This document shows, one piece after another, positions 15,761 through 24,579 of a stretch of DNA of 64,000 nt. Source of the stretch: Gp1-AA133 sp963850425 (lineage in GTDB: Bacteria; Acidobacteriota; Terriglobia; Terriglobales; Acidobacteriaceae). Each line of letters starts with the position of its first letter. The stretch's first letter is position 1. Where the stretch lies: assembly GCA_963850425.1 (NCBI GenBank), contig CAWKLF010000001.1:2217658-2281657 (forward strand), given 5' to 3'. The position numbers were made by a program, and so were the translations under genes. The notes under the pieces are model-generated. The model was not told where the DNA came from. It ran no database searches and saw only the letters and a list, made by a program, of their open reading frames with translations.

Positions 15761-17017
15761 TTAACTCTCTAGTTTGAGATTCTCCCGCATTATCCCGACG
15801 TCCTTGTCTCCGCGCCCCGAGATATTCACGAGCACGATCTCCGACTTCTTCATCTTTGGTGCGCGCTTGATCACCTCCGCCACCGCATGCGCGGATTCGA
15901 GCGCGGGAATGATTCCTTCGGTACGTGCCAGCAGCGTAGTCGCCTCGAGTGCTTCCTTGTCTGAGGCGGGAACATACTCAGCGCGTCCCATGTCTTTAAG
16001 CCAGGCGTGCTCCGGCCCAATCGAAGGGTAGTCGAGCCCGGCCGAGACCGAGTGTGTGGTTGCGATCTGTCCGGCGCGGTCCTGCAGGACGTAGGAATAG
16101 GTGCCCTGCAGAACTCCGGGGGAGCCGCCGCGAAAGCGGGCAGCGTGCTCACCCAACTCCTCGCCGCGTCCGCCGGCCTCTACGCCAATCAGTTGAACTT
16201 TCTTATCCTTGATAAAGTCATAGAAGATGCCAATCGAATTAGAGCCGCCCCCAACACAGGCAATGATCGCAGTGGGCAGCTTACCTTCAGTTTTCAGGAT
16301 TTGCGCGCGGGCCTCGCGCCCAATCACGCGGTGGAAGTCACGCACCATGGTCGGATAGGGATGCGCCCCTAGCACGCTGCCCAGCAGGTAGTGCGTGGAA
16401 CGGACGTTGGTGACCCAGTCGCGCATCGCTTCGTTGATGGCATCCTTCAATGTGCGCGAACCCGAGGAAACGCCGCGAACCTCGGCGCCCAGCAGGCGCA
16501 TGCGAAAGACGTTGAGTTCCTGCCTCCGCATATCCTCGGTCCCCATGTACACGACGCACTCAAAACCAAGCAGGGCGCAAACCGTGGCGGTCGCCACCCC
16601 ATGCTGTCCTGCGCCGGTCTCCGCAATCACGCGATGTTTGCCCATCCGCTCAACCAGCAGTCCCTGGCCGATGCAGTTGTTGATCTTGTGCGCGCCGGTA
16701 TGCAGCAGGTCTTCGCGCTTAAGATAAATCTTCGCGCCGCCGAGTTTTTCGGTCAGGCGCTGTGCGAAGAACAGGGGCGTGGGCCGCCCGGCATAGGTCC
16801 GCAGCAGCAGATTGAGGCGTTTTTGAAACTTCGGATCACGGCGAGCTTTGTCGTACGCGCGTTCGAGTTCGTCGAGCGCAGCCATCAGCGTCTCCGGGAC
16901 ATAGCGGCCGCCATAGACGCCAAAGCGTCCAGCCTGCGCATTCTTCGGTGACTTGCCGCGAGCCTTTGCAGCAATGACTTGTTTTTCCATCTCGATATTC
17001 AGCTTGGCGGTCGCCAT
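15761..17017 (-). CDS. trpB: tryptophan synthase beta subunit
   Basis: Joins indole and serine to make tryptophan, using pyridoxal phosphate. The PLP lysine lies in KREDLLHTGAHKINN, and the glycine-rich phosphate loop in IACVGGGSNSIG. The 418 residues are slightly longer than usual because of an N-terminal Lys/Ala-rich stretch before GRFGVYGGRYVPETLM, where typical TrpB1 proteins begin. It starts 14 bp after trpF, so these are surely co-transcribed. Confidence 0.97.
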   Translation of the reverse strand: MATAKLNIEMEKQVIAAKARGKSPKNAQAGRFGVYGGRYVPETLMAALDELERAYDKARRDPKFQKRLNLLLRTYAGRPTPLFFAQRLTEKLGGAKIYLKREDLLHTGAHKINNCIGQGLLVERMGKHRVIAETGAGQHGVATATVCALLGFECVVYMGTEDMRRQELNVFRMRLLGAEVRGVSSGSRTLKDAINEAMRDWVTNVRSTHYLLGSVLGAHPYPTMVRDFHRVIGREARAQILKTEGKLPTAIIACVGGGSNSIGIFYDFIKDKKVQLIGVEAGGRGEELGEHAARFRGGSPGVLQGTYSYVLQDRAGQIATTHSVSAGLDYPSIGPEHAWLKDMGRAEYVPASDKEALEATTLLARTEGIIPALESAHAVAEVIKRAPKMKKSEIVLVNISGRGDKDVGIMRENLKLES

Positions 17018-17031
17018 ACTTTCCCGATCCC

Positions 17032-17706
17032 TTAGGTGGTTTTGTTCGCTCCGCGCACCGCCTGAATAAAAGCGTCCACTTTGGCCGCATCTTTCTTGCC
17101 GGGCAGTGCCTCAACACCCGAAGAAACATCGACGCCGAACGGTTGCAGGAGTCGGATCGCTTCGCTCACATTGAGCGCAGTCAGTCCCCCGGCCACGATC
17201 ACGGGTAGCTTAAGGCTGATCACCTGCACCATTGCACGTGTTCCGCGCCAATCGAACGTCGTGCCGGTACCGCCCACCTCGCCGTTGGACTGCGAATCAA
17301 AGAGAAGAGCGAAAACGTTGTCATAAACCCGTTCGTTGATCAGGACGCCGCCGTTCTTCAAGGAGTCTCCGGGGATCACCGGAATCACTTTCGAGACTCC
17401 GACGACCTGTTCTGCGGGACGCTCATCCTTCCACACCTTTTCGAGCGCTCGCCTGCCATGCAACTGAACCGTTGTCAAACCGGCCTGGGACGCGATCTCC
17501 CGAATACGTTCAGGTTCATCGTCAACGAAAACGCCGACCTTCTCGATCCGATCTGGCAGTTGGCGAATGATGTCTCGAGTCGTTTCGATCTTTGCCTTGC
17601 GAGGGCTCCTCTCGTAAAAGACAAACCCCAGCGCATCCGCCCCCGCCTCCACTGCGGTGAGCGCATCCTCCAGATTCGTGATCCCGCAAATCTTGACCCA
17701 GGTCAT
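17032..17706 (-). CDS. trpF: phosphoribosylanthranilate isomerase
   Basis: Isomerises phosphoribosylanthranilate in tryptophan synthesis. A 224-residue single barrel with the N-terminal VKICGITNLEDALTAVEAGAD motif carrying the catalytic Cys, the GVFVDDEPERI region, and the C-terminal GVDVSSGVEALPGKKDAAKV phosphate-binding motif. It lies between trpC and trpB in the usual order. No trpE, trpG or trpD is in the window, so the early tryptophan genes must be elsewhere. Confidence 0.96.
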   Translation of the reverse strand: MTWVKICGITNLEDALTAVEAGADALGFVFYERSPRKAKIETTRDIIRQLPDRIEKVGVFVDDEPERIREIASQAGLTTVQLHGRRALEKVWKDERPAEQVVGVSKVIPVIPGDSLKNGGVLINERVYDNVFALLFDSQSNGEVGGTGTTFDWRGTRAMVQVISLKLPVIVAGGLTALNVSEAIRLLQPFGVDVSSGVEALPGKKDAAKVDAFIQAVRGANKTT

Positions 17707-17762
17707 CTGGACAGCCGTTTTTCTCTGCTCATCCGCGCGTTACTCAAACTACCCGAGCGCGA

Positions 17763-18566
17763 TTAACTGCTTGGCACCGCTGCCGCCCCCAGAAGCCGGC
17801 GCAGCGCGCTTCCCGGGAACGCCGCCTTCATCAGGGATTCGCCAATAAGAAAGGCTTGGTAGCCCGCCGATCGCAATTCGGCGATGTCTCCGGGAGAATT
17901 GATCCCGCTCTCCGCCACCGCCAGGACGCCGGACGGCAACTTCTTCCCCAGCCGGTGGGCGGTGCTCAGGTCGACTTGAAAGGTCCGCAGGTTACGCGAA
18001 TTGACGCCGATCAGAGTGCAGCCTGCGTCGATCGCGCGCTGCAACTCTTCTTCATCGTGCGCTTCACACAACACGTCGAGTTGCTGCCCGCGGGCCCGGG
18101 CCGCCAGGCCCTCGAGATCGGGCTGTTCCAAAGCCGCCACGATCAGGAGGATCGCATCCGCACAATGAGCGCGCGCTTCGATGATTTGGATTTCGTCGAC
18201 GATGAAATCCTTGCGCAGGCAGGGAAGTCCTGATGCCTCCGACGCAAGTCGAAGGTTGGCGAGCGAACCTTGAAAGAATTCGGGCTCGGTTAGCACAGAA
18301 AGCGCGGCCGCGCCGCCCTCTGCCAGTTCCCGCGCCAGCGCCTCCGGGTCAAACGACGGCCGAATTAACCCCTTCGATGGCGATGCCTTCTTCAGTTCCG
18401 CAATCACCGCCACCCCCTTGGCTGCCGCCGACTCCAGCGCGCGCCGAAAGCCCCGAGGGTGGTGATCGGCCGCCTTCCGCTCCATAGCCCGCACGTCGGC
18501 CGCCCGGCGCTTCATCGCGAGGCGGCTTCGGGTTGCGGCGACAATCTGATCGAGCGCAGTGGCCAT
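17763..18566 (-). CDS. trpC: indole-3-glycerol phosphate synthase
   Basis: Ring closure step of tryptophan synthesis. The 267-residue barrel shows VIAELKKASPSKGLI with the catalytic Lys, the VLTEPEFFQGS segment, LRKDFIVDEIQI, and IGVNSRNLRTFQVD. It is the first gene of the minus-strand block that continues through trpF, trpB, trpA, chorismate mutase, DAHP synthase and tyrA. I saw no clear leader peptide or attenuator in the 214 bp upstream. Confidence 0.96.
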   Translation of the reverse strand: MATALDQIVAATRSRLAMKRRAADVRAMERKAADHHPRGFRRALESAAAKGVAVIAELKKASPSKGLIRPSFDPEALARELAEGGAAALSVLTEPEFFQGSLANLRLASEASGLPCLRKDFIVDEIQIIEARAHCADAILLIVAALEQPDLEGLAARARGQQLDVLCEAHDEEELQRAIDAGCTLIGVNSRNLRTFQVDLSTAHRLGKKLPSGVLAVAESGINSPGDIAELRSAGYQAFLIGESLMKAAFPGSALRRLLGAAAVPSS

Positions 18567-18780
18567 AAAAGAGAGCGTTCATTATACGGGAGGTTTTCCG
18601 GCTACTTGTCAGCAAGGGGTCAGCTCATAGGCGTGGAAGGCGCTCCCGATTCCAGAAATATTTGCTGTCCCGGCCGGGATACACGGGCGTCGCCCGACGT
18701 TTCAAGGTCAAGCGCGCTCGCGTCGCCGCCTCGAACGAATCGATAAGTAAGATTGATGGGAGGATCGCCTTAACTGAAGC

Positions 18781-19311
18781 CTATTTCGCCGCGCGGGCGC
18801 GCAGTCGCAGCGGATACCCGTCCTCACCGGGTAGCAATCCGTTGACGCGCACCACCTTTACCGAATCATCGACATCGGAAGCGCGCAGGTACCCCAGTGC
18901 TCCGGGCGTGCTGACCACGAACTTCTTCACGTCGGAGGGAGCCGGCATGGTCGCTGGCAGAGAAGGGCTTTCCCCCTTGAACGACTGATATAGGTAGTAG
19001 TGATCCAATTGCCGCCGGTCCATCTTGTAGATCAGGCGCCGCACCGTATGCCATTCCGGCGTGTTCCGCTGCATGCCAGCCAGCACCACGCGGTGACGGT
19101 TCGACCACCACTTGCGCTCGCCCAGAAACATGGCACGCAGCTGCGACAGGGTGATGTCGGTGGCCGGGTTGTTCGCGTTGACCACGATCGCCAATCCTTC
19201 ATAGGGAATTCTAGGCGTGCGCTTCGCAAGGGTCTGCGGCGCGGCGGAGTCCGGCAATACGGAGGAGAAGGCCACCGTCGCTAGAAGAATCAAGACCCCT
19301 GCCGCCTTCAT
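18781..19311 (-). CDS. secreted PstS-like substrate-binding domain protein
   Basis: A 176-residue exported protein with a signal peptide at residues 1-24 (KAAGVLILLATVAFSSVL). The mature part matches the short periplasmic phosphate-binding-like domain: LAIVVNANNPATDITLSQLRAMFLGE is the characteristic segment, and TPGALGYLRASDVDD the later one. It is about half the size of true PstS, and no transporter permease or ATPase is nearby, so it is probably a stand-alone binding or sensory domain rather than part of a Pst transporter. Ligand unknown. Confidence 0.82.
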   Translation of the reverse strand: MKAAGVLILLATVAFSSVLPDSAAPQTLAKRTPRIPYEGLAIVVNANNPATDITLSQLRAMFLGERKWWSNRHRVVLAGMQRNTPEWHTVRRLIYKMDRRQLDHYYLYQSFKGESPSLPATMPAPSDVKKFVVSTPGALGYLRASDVDDSVKVVRVNGLLPGEDGYPLRLRARAAK

Positions 19312-19506
19312 GCGCTGCTCCGGATGGAGGATAAAGACAATTCAGGGGAGGGACTCTGAAGAAGATACTTGGCTATAGTGTAAACCAAGCGTGAGAGTTT
19401 ATCCCTAGCCCATTGGGGGAGGCTCATTTTCGCTCGGTTGTGTGCGCGCGGGACTATTTGCAGCCCAGAGATAAACCTATGCCGCTCATAGTCTTACTGG
19501 TGATAG

Positions 19507-20985
19507 TTAACGCGATGCCGCGTCCTTTGACGCACCCAGCAGCGGGGTGCCTGGAAACACGTTGCGAACAATCTTCCCCTCGTCTACGGCCAACGTGCCT
19601 CCCACCACCACGTAGTGGATTCCTGCACTTGCCTCCTTCGGCTTCTCGAAGGTCGAACGGTCCGTAACCCTGGTCGCGTCGAACACGACGATATCGGCAT
19701 CCGCTCCTTCCTGCAGTCTCCCTTTTCTGCGCGCCGCCGGCGTCGATCGTTCCAGCATTTGCGCCGGCATAAAAGACATTTTCCGGATCGCGTCCATCAA
19801 GGTCAGCGTGCCGCTCTCTCGTACGTACTGCCGCAGAACGCGCGAATACGTCCCGGCATTCCGGGGATGACTTTTTTCTCCATCGCTGGCTATCATGACC
19901 AGCGGATTCGGAATGATCCGGTCTACCATCTCCTGCGTATTCGCGAAGACCAACACGACCTGCGGAGCACTGGAAGCATGGAGTTCGTCGAAGCGTTCCT
20001 TGGTCAAGTGCTCTCCCGTGTCGGGAAGCACCAGGTCCTGGTAGTTGATGCCGAGTTTTTCGCGCCACCCGGGATTGAACAATGCCGAATTGATATACGT
20101 CATGCCGGCGATGTACGGATAAGCTTCGGTGGTGACATCGAGCCCGTGAGCGCGCGCACCTTCTACCATTCGCAGGCACTCCATAGAGTCCTTCAAGCAC
20201 GAGCTATTGATGTGCACGATGTGGAGCGGTGCCCCGGTGATGGCGGAAGCGCCAATCACCTCGCTGATCGATTCCACGGCTGACCCCGGCTCCATCTGCC
20301 CCGTGCTCCGCACGTGCGTGTAGACGGCAAGGTGCCGCTCGGCTGCCAGCCGAAACATCTCCAGCACTTCGTGGCGGGTGGCGCCCGGTGTGTACTGAAG
20401 CCCCATGCCGATTGCCAGCCCGCCGGCATCCAGTTCAGCATTCAGCTGTTTGCGCATTGCGTCGATTTGTTCGGGTGTCGCCGGCCGGTCCGTCGCGGCC
20501 CCGCTCTTCGGTACCAGTACAGGCGTTACCGGATGCTCACGCGGGGTCTCGGCAGGCAACGGCTCGCCAAACGCCCGCGCCCGCGCCGCCGCGTGACTCG
20601 CAGCTGTCCCGTAGTTGATGAAAGCTTGCCCTTGCATGTCCTTCAGAAACGCGGCAACATCCGGCACCCCGATCTCCAGTTCCAGGGCGGTCGTCACGCC
20701 GTCGAGCGCTTTGAGTTGCTGACTTTCCATATCCTGCCCATGCTGATGCAGATCGATAAATCCGGGAGCCACCACCAACCCCTGGGCAGAGACCACGCGC
20801 TTCCCACTCAGCGCCTCTGTCGAAATACGCGCGATGCTTCGGCCGTTGATACCTACATTCCGTACGGCATCGACCCCGGTCTCCGGGTCCATCACGCGTC
20901 CACCCTCGATGACCAGATCGTATGTCTGCGCTACCAGTGACACTGAAAACAAAAGAAGACAGATCGAAAGAGTTACTCTTCGCAT
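19507..20985 (-). CDS. secreted amidohydrolase, N-acyl-D-amino-acid deacylase type
   Basis: A 492-residue metal-dependent hydrolase. A signal peptide (RRVTLSICLLLFSVSLVAQ) precedes the composite beta domain (YDLVIEGGRVMDPETGVDAV). The metal-binding motif PGFIDLHQHGQD follows at about residue 75, with further histidines in YTHVRS and LHIVHINSS, and MIASDGEKSHPRN near residue 385 supplies the late Asp. The C-terminal GRLQEGADADIVVFD closes the composite domain. This pattern fits D-aminoacylase/dihydroorotase-like proteins; the actual acyl amino acid is not readable from sequence. It is a single gene. Confidence 0.88.
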   Translation of the reverse strand: MRRVTLSICLLLFSVSLVAQTYDLVIEGGRVMDPETGVDAVRNVGINGRSIARISTEALSGKRVVSAQGLVVAPGFIDLHQHGQDMESQQLKALDGVTTALELEIGVPDVAAFLKDMQGQAFINYGTAASHAAARARAFGEPLPAETPREHPVTPVLVPKSGAATDRPATPEQIDAMRKQLNAELDAGGLAIGMGLQYTPGATRHEVLEMFRLAAERHLAVYTHVRSTGQMEPGSAVESISEVIGASAITGAPLHIVHINSSCLKDSMECLRMVEGARAHGLDVTTEAYPYIAGMTYINSALFNPGWREKLGINYQDLVLPDTGEHLTKERFDELHASSAPQVVLVFANTQEMVDRIIPNPLVMIASDGEKSHPRNAGTYSRVLRQYVRESGTLTLMDAIRKMSFMPAQMLERSTPAARRKGRLQEGADADIVVFDATRVTDRSTFEKPKEASAGIHYVVVGGTLAVDEGKIVRNVFPGTPLLGASKDAASR

Positions 20986-21104
20986 AGTGGCTCCGCATTA
21001 GCTGAATGCTGGGTGGACCATCATACTTGGCCGGTGGCGGATCTTGTGAGTGCGGTTAAGAGACGGAAGCTGGGGATTTTAAAAACTGCAAGCGGACGGC
21101 GTCA

Positions 21105-21137
21105 CTAAATTGAAAGCCTCGTGATTTCTCACGAGGC
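21105..21137 (-). terminator. terminator of tRNA-Leu
   Basis: On the minus strand GCCTCGTGA, a GAAA tetraloop and TCACGAGGC form a 9-bp stem followed by TTTCAATTT. It lies 12 bp past the 3' end of the tRNA. Confidence 0.85.
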
Positions 21138-21148
21138 GTCAGAACTCT

Positions 21149-21235
21149 TGGTGCCGAAGAAGGGACTCGAACCCCCACACCCTTGCGGGTACATGGACCT
21201 GAACCATGCGCGTCTGCCAATTCCGCCACTTCGGC
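21149..21235 (-). tRNA. tRNA-Leu (CAG)
   Basis: Read on the minus strand, the acceptor arm GCCGAAG pairs with CTTCGGC and is followed by an encoded ACCA end. The D arm contains GGAATTGGCAGACGC, the anticodon stem CATGG/CCATG closes the loop TTCAGGT with anticodon CAG, and a long variable arm (CCCGCAAGGG) marks it as a class II tRNA. The T arm contains GGTTCGAGTCC. Length is 87 bases including CCA. Confidence 0.95.
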
Positions 21236-21389
21236 GAGTGACCCTGCGGACCTTCACAGCCCTTGCGGGACGTTGTGCAGGAAGAACAATCCTCTATTTT
21301 ACAGACGATGTGTGGCCTGTCAAACACCCGCCCTGCGAACATTTACAATTAGATGGCGCAAGATAATCTCTTCGTGCGCGGAACCAATC

Positions 21390-21614
21390 ATGACCGACTC
21401 GCCCAAGCTTCCTCCAACCGTCGCGCAAAACCTGCGAGAACTCGTCCACGATCTGAGTAACTCGATTGAAACGATCATGCAAGCTTCCTATTTGTTGGGC
21501 CAGCTTGAGATGCCATCTCATGGAAAGAAGTGGGTCGAGCTGGTTGCGGAAGCCGCTCAGAATGCCGCTCAGATCAATCGCCAACTCCGCGAAGTGCTCC
21601 GCGGACAGCGATAG
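21390..21614 (+). CDS. small protein resembling a histidine-kinase dimerisation helix pair
   Basis: A 74-residue protein from the ATG at 21390. LRELVHDLSNSIETIMQASYLL resembles the HDLxN-type phosphoacceptor helix of histidine kinases, followed by a second helix (WVELVAEAAQNAAQINRQLREVLRG). There is no ATPase domain after it. Small stand-alone proteins of this type are common in Acidobacteriota; a role as phosphotransfer or anti-sigma-like partner would be speculation. The frame is open further upstream into the tRNA, but that part is not coding. Confidence 0.65.
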   Translation: MTDSPKLPPTVAQNLRELVHDLSNSIETIMQASYLLGQLEMPSHGKKWVELVAEAAQNAAQINRQLREVLRGQR

Positions 21615-21675
21615 GGGCGACGCGACGGGGCAGCCTGGCTGCCCGCCACCGTCGGACACTGCTCTTGGCTCTTGG

Positions 21676-22101
21676 CTATCCCTCTAACTTCGCAGTCATG
21701 GAGATTTTCGCGTTCAATACCTTCGATACCGGGCATCCCTTCTCCGCGGCTTCCGCAAATTTCTGAAAAGTGGCTGCATCCGCGCCAGGGACGCGGCCAA
21801 CGACATCGAGATGGCTAGACGTGATCGTCCAGCCGGAGTCCAGCTTATCGAGCGTCAGCGTGACGTTGGTATTGATGCTCTCCGGCGTCAGGTTCGCTCC
21901 GCCGAGCTGCGCGGACAGCGCCATCGAGAAGCAGGCGGCGTGCGCGGCGGCGATCAATTCTTCCGGATTGGTTCCAGGAGCGTTTTCAAAGCGCGTGGTG
22001 AAAGAATAGGGCGTATTCGACAGAACTCCACCCGGGGCCGAAATGCTGCCCTTGCCGTCTTTCAGACCACCGTTCCACACAGCGCTGGCTTTTCTTTGCA
22101 T
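21676..22101 (-). CDS. OsmC family peroxiredoxin
   Basis: Thiol-dependent peroxidase of the OsmC/Ohr superfamily that reduces organic hydroperoxides in the cytoplasm. The 141-residue length and sequence match OsmC: N-terminal KASAVWNGGLKDGKGSIS, then NPEELIAAAHAACFSMALS with the first catalytic Cys, and AEKGCPVSKVL with the second. It has its own gene start just beside a 530-bp gap and looks monocistronic. A second, more distant OsmC-like gene lies at 50052. Confidence 0.93.
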   Translation of the reverse strand: MQRKASAVWNGGLKDGKGSISAPGGVLSNTPYSFTTRFENAPGTNPEELIAAAHAACFSMALSAQLGGANLTPESINTNVTLTLDKLDSGWTITSSHLDVVGRVPGADAATFQKFAEAAEKGCPVSKVLNAKISMTAKLEG

Positions 22102-22634
22102 CGTGATTCCTCATAAATGATTTGGATTGAATTGCCGTCCCGACATTGTAGACGCTTCGGTTCAGATGTGTCAGTGAAGGGCAAATGCGGGAGGCACTGG
22201 AGAGGAACAGGTTCGCAGCCTTAGATTGCCGAGCGCAATTCCTTAAAAGCAAACTCGTGGAAATGTTCCCAAGGATAGAGATGGGCGGGTCGCGTGGTCT
22301 GCCTGTCGCCGTTCCGCTTCGACAGACCTGAAACAGAGGAAACGGCAAAAACCTGTACCGCACCCGCCTGCTGTAACTCCAGCTTAATGTTGGGAGTGCG
22401 CGGCAACTATCCAGCCAAAACTGTAATGTCCGCCCCAGAAACACCCATGCGGCAGGAGGTTTCAGAACCTAGGGGCTTCCAGAGCAGTGACGCTGCCGCA
22501 ACTCAACTTGCAGCGACGTTCGCACAAGTGCGCGGAGCAGTTTGGGCAAAGCCGGGAAGGGTTGACTAGGGAGACTGCGGGTTACCCAAGCAGCACTCGC
22601 GCCTTTGATCATCTCCGCAGCGGTCTCGGATTCC
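22102..22634. other. intergenic stretch without a recognised gene
   Basis: About 530 bp between the osmC start and the stop of the SnoaL-like gene, both on the minus strand. The open frames here look like noise, with no ribosome sites or recognisable motifs. It should contain the osmC promoter, which I could not pin down. Confidence 0.5.
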
Positions 22635-23135
22635 TCAGGCAGACTTCGGAACGTCGCTTGAAATGACCGTGACCTTTTCCGAGACGATTTTTTCGTCTGG
22701 CCGGGCCGATGTCGCGGGCAGGTTGCTGCTCCAGCAATCGGCGACAATCCGCCATGCTCCCAGCCGTCTCCACACCTTCACATACTTACCACGATCGGTC
22801 GCCGAGCCACCGCTCTCGCGAACAATGGACACCGAATATCTTCCAACTTCCATCGCCATATCACCGGAATAATCGACACGCGAAGTCTCCAGGCGCAGGT
22901 CCTGAAATCCATTTTCACCAAAGTCACGCAACTTGTGCTCGATCGCTTTTGGCCCAGCGACAGCGTCGTAATGCGGCGCCATGAACAATCCATCGGTCGC
23001 AAAGAGACCGGCGACCTGATCGTAGTTGCCGGTGTTGAAATTCATGCAGAAATCTTGGGAAAGGCCGCGAATCGTCGATTCGACGTCCATCGACGAGCCA
23101 GATCCCGCTGTGGGACTGGAGTAGGGGCGATACAT
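22635..23135 (-). CDS. SnoaL-like / DUF4440-type protein
   Basis: A 166-residue NTF2-fold protein. The ATG at 23135 is preceded by AGGAGGAAGTACG; the extra 12 residues upstream are unlikely. The core shows the typical order: a helix (TIRGLSQDFCMNFNTGNYDQVAGLFATDGLFMAPH), a PKAIEHKLRDFG helix, then beta strands (LETSRVDYSGDMAMEVGRYSVSI, KYVKVWRRLGAWRIVADCWS). Such domains serve as small-molecule binding or ketosteroid-isomerase-like enzymes, but no substrate can be read here. It is divergent from the DinB gene. Confidence 0.82.
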   Translation of the reverse strand: MYRPYSSPTAGSGSSMDVESTIRGLSQDFCMNFNTGNYDQVAGLFATDGLFMAPHYDAVAGPKAIEHKLRDFGENGFQDLRLETSRVDYSGDMAMEVGRYSVSIVRESGGSATDRGKYVKVWRRLGAWRIVADCWSSNLPATSARPDEKIVSEKVTVISSDVPKSA

Positions 23136-23782
23136 CGTACTTCCTCCTGGGAGAAGGGCCAAGGCGCGCATCCGTCGGGTAAACTACCAAAACGGGAAGG
23201 ATGGCGCTCAAACTTTGTGGACGGATTGTAGCGCAAATTTTCGTACAGGATCAAAGAAGTTTGTACATAATTTGTCCCGCGTTGCTTAGTCTCAAAACGG
23301 GAAATATTGACCGCAGTCACGCTGTGTTTTCAACGAAATCGGGCGCGGACGTGGGCCTTTGGGCGGACGCGGGTGTGGATCGAGCTTTTTTGGCGCGGGA
23401 TGCAAGGAAGCTTGTGATCGGCATCACGTGTCAAGACGGACGCCGGTCACAAAAATGGTTAACCGGCCTGAGACAAAGGAAATATTTCACCGGCAAGGCT
23501 GACACTTTTGCCCCTGACAACTTGGTATTCTGGATTTAGAGAGTTGCGACGCGAATCTTTTTCCAAAAGACCAACGACCCACCAGGGTCGCTTTTCTGTT
23601 GTTGCAACTTACGGATGGAAAACATGGCGGCGAATTCAAAATTCCTTCCGCACGCTGAAAGTGCACGTTCGGTGTGGATTTGGTTGCAGAGTGCGGTGAT
23701 GTCGACACAGTATCGCGCGAAGACGATTGCGGCTAAGATGTCGGGGGTCCCGCACAATCAAAACACATGGAGGAATTTGCTG
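23136..23782. other. divergent intergenic region
   Basis: About 650 bp between the divergent SnoaL-like gene (minus) and the DinB gene (plus). No coding frame is convincing. GTACA at 23243-23247 and TGTAC at 23262-23266 form a spaced inverted repeat that could be an operator. The last ~30 bp contain GGAGGAATT, the ribosome site of the DinB gene. Confidence 0.4.
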
Positions 23783-24349
23783 ATGAAGAAAGCAGCGTGG
23801 ATGCTCGCACTCATTCTGGCCACGACGCTGGGCGCACAGGCGCAAGATGCGGCGAAGAAAGATACTCCGCCGAAGCCGGCGGTCGGCCAGTCGCAGGCAG
23901 TGCTCGACACCTGGAACGACGTAGCCCGCAAGCTCAACACCATGGCGGAAGATTTTCCGGAAGACAAATACGATTTTAAGCCGACCCCCGCGCAGCGCAG
24001 CTTCGCCGAGCAGTTACTGCATGCCGCCGGCGCGAACTATTTCTTCACCAACCTCACGAATGGCCAAAAGCCGCCCACCGAGGAAGAGCCCAAGCGCTCG
24101 ACCTTCAAGAACAAAGCGGAAATCGTGGCCTACGTGAAGAAGGCGATGGACGACGGAGCGGCTGCGATCAAGAGCAAAGGCGACAAGGGCCTGAATGACA
24201 CGGTAGTCGATCCGTTCGCGAATCAGCAGGTTCGCATCATCGATTTCGCTTACGGGTTCATCGAGCACATGGGCGAGCACTACGGACAACTGGCAGTGTA
24301 TTACCGAGTCGCGGGATTGGTCCCGCCGGAGTCGCGTCCGAAGAAGTGA
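23783..24349 (+). CDS. secreted DinB-family protein
   Basis: A 188-residue four-helix protein of the DinB/DUF664 type with an N-terminal signal peptide (KKAAWMLALILATTLGAQAQ). GGAGGAATTTGCTG precedes the ATG at 23783, so a longer reading is rejected. Helices typical of the family follow (WNDVARKLNTMAEDFPEDKYDF, SFAEQLLHAAGANYFFT), and the C-terminal FIEHMGEHYGQLAVYYRVAG carries the metal-binding His pair seen in DinB proteins. These domains are often thiol-dependent transferases; an exported version is common in Acidobacteriota and its role is unknown. Confidence 0.85.
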   Translation: MKKAAWMLALILATTLGAQAQDAAKKDTPPKPAVGQSQAVLDTWNDVARKLNTMAEDFPEDKYDFKPTPAQRSFAEQLLHAAGANYFFTNLTNGQKPPTEEEPKRSTFKNKAEIVAYVKKAMDDGAAAIKSKGDKGLNDTVVDPFANQQVRIIDFAYGFIEHMGEHYGQLAVYYRVAGLVPPESRPKK

Positions 24350-24372
24350 TTGGTGTGAGTGAGAGTCCGAAG

Positions 24373-24405
24373 AGCCGGGACCGGATGAAGCCGCCCCGGC
24401 TTTTT
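24373..24405 (+). terminator. terminator of the DinB gene
   Basis: AGCCGGG (24373-24379) pairs with CCCGGCT (24395-24401) around a 15-base loop and is followed by TTTTT. It lies 24 bp after the DinB gene stop. Confidence 0.7.
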
Positions 24406-24579
24406 ACTTATGCATGACCTAACGGAATTGTGGTTGTCTCTGAACACATAACGCTGTCTGGCTGGTTGGGCGAGTGAGGAGTCGCGCGTTCGTGGCGTTG
24501 GCCTTGCGGGCGCGTCGTTCATCGTCGCCCGCGTGATGCCGAAAAAGAATCCGGTCGGTCTCTTCGCTAGGAGGATTAC

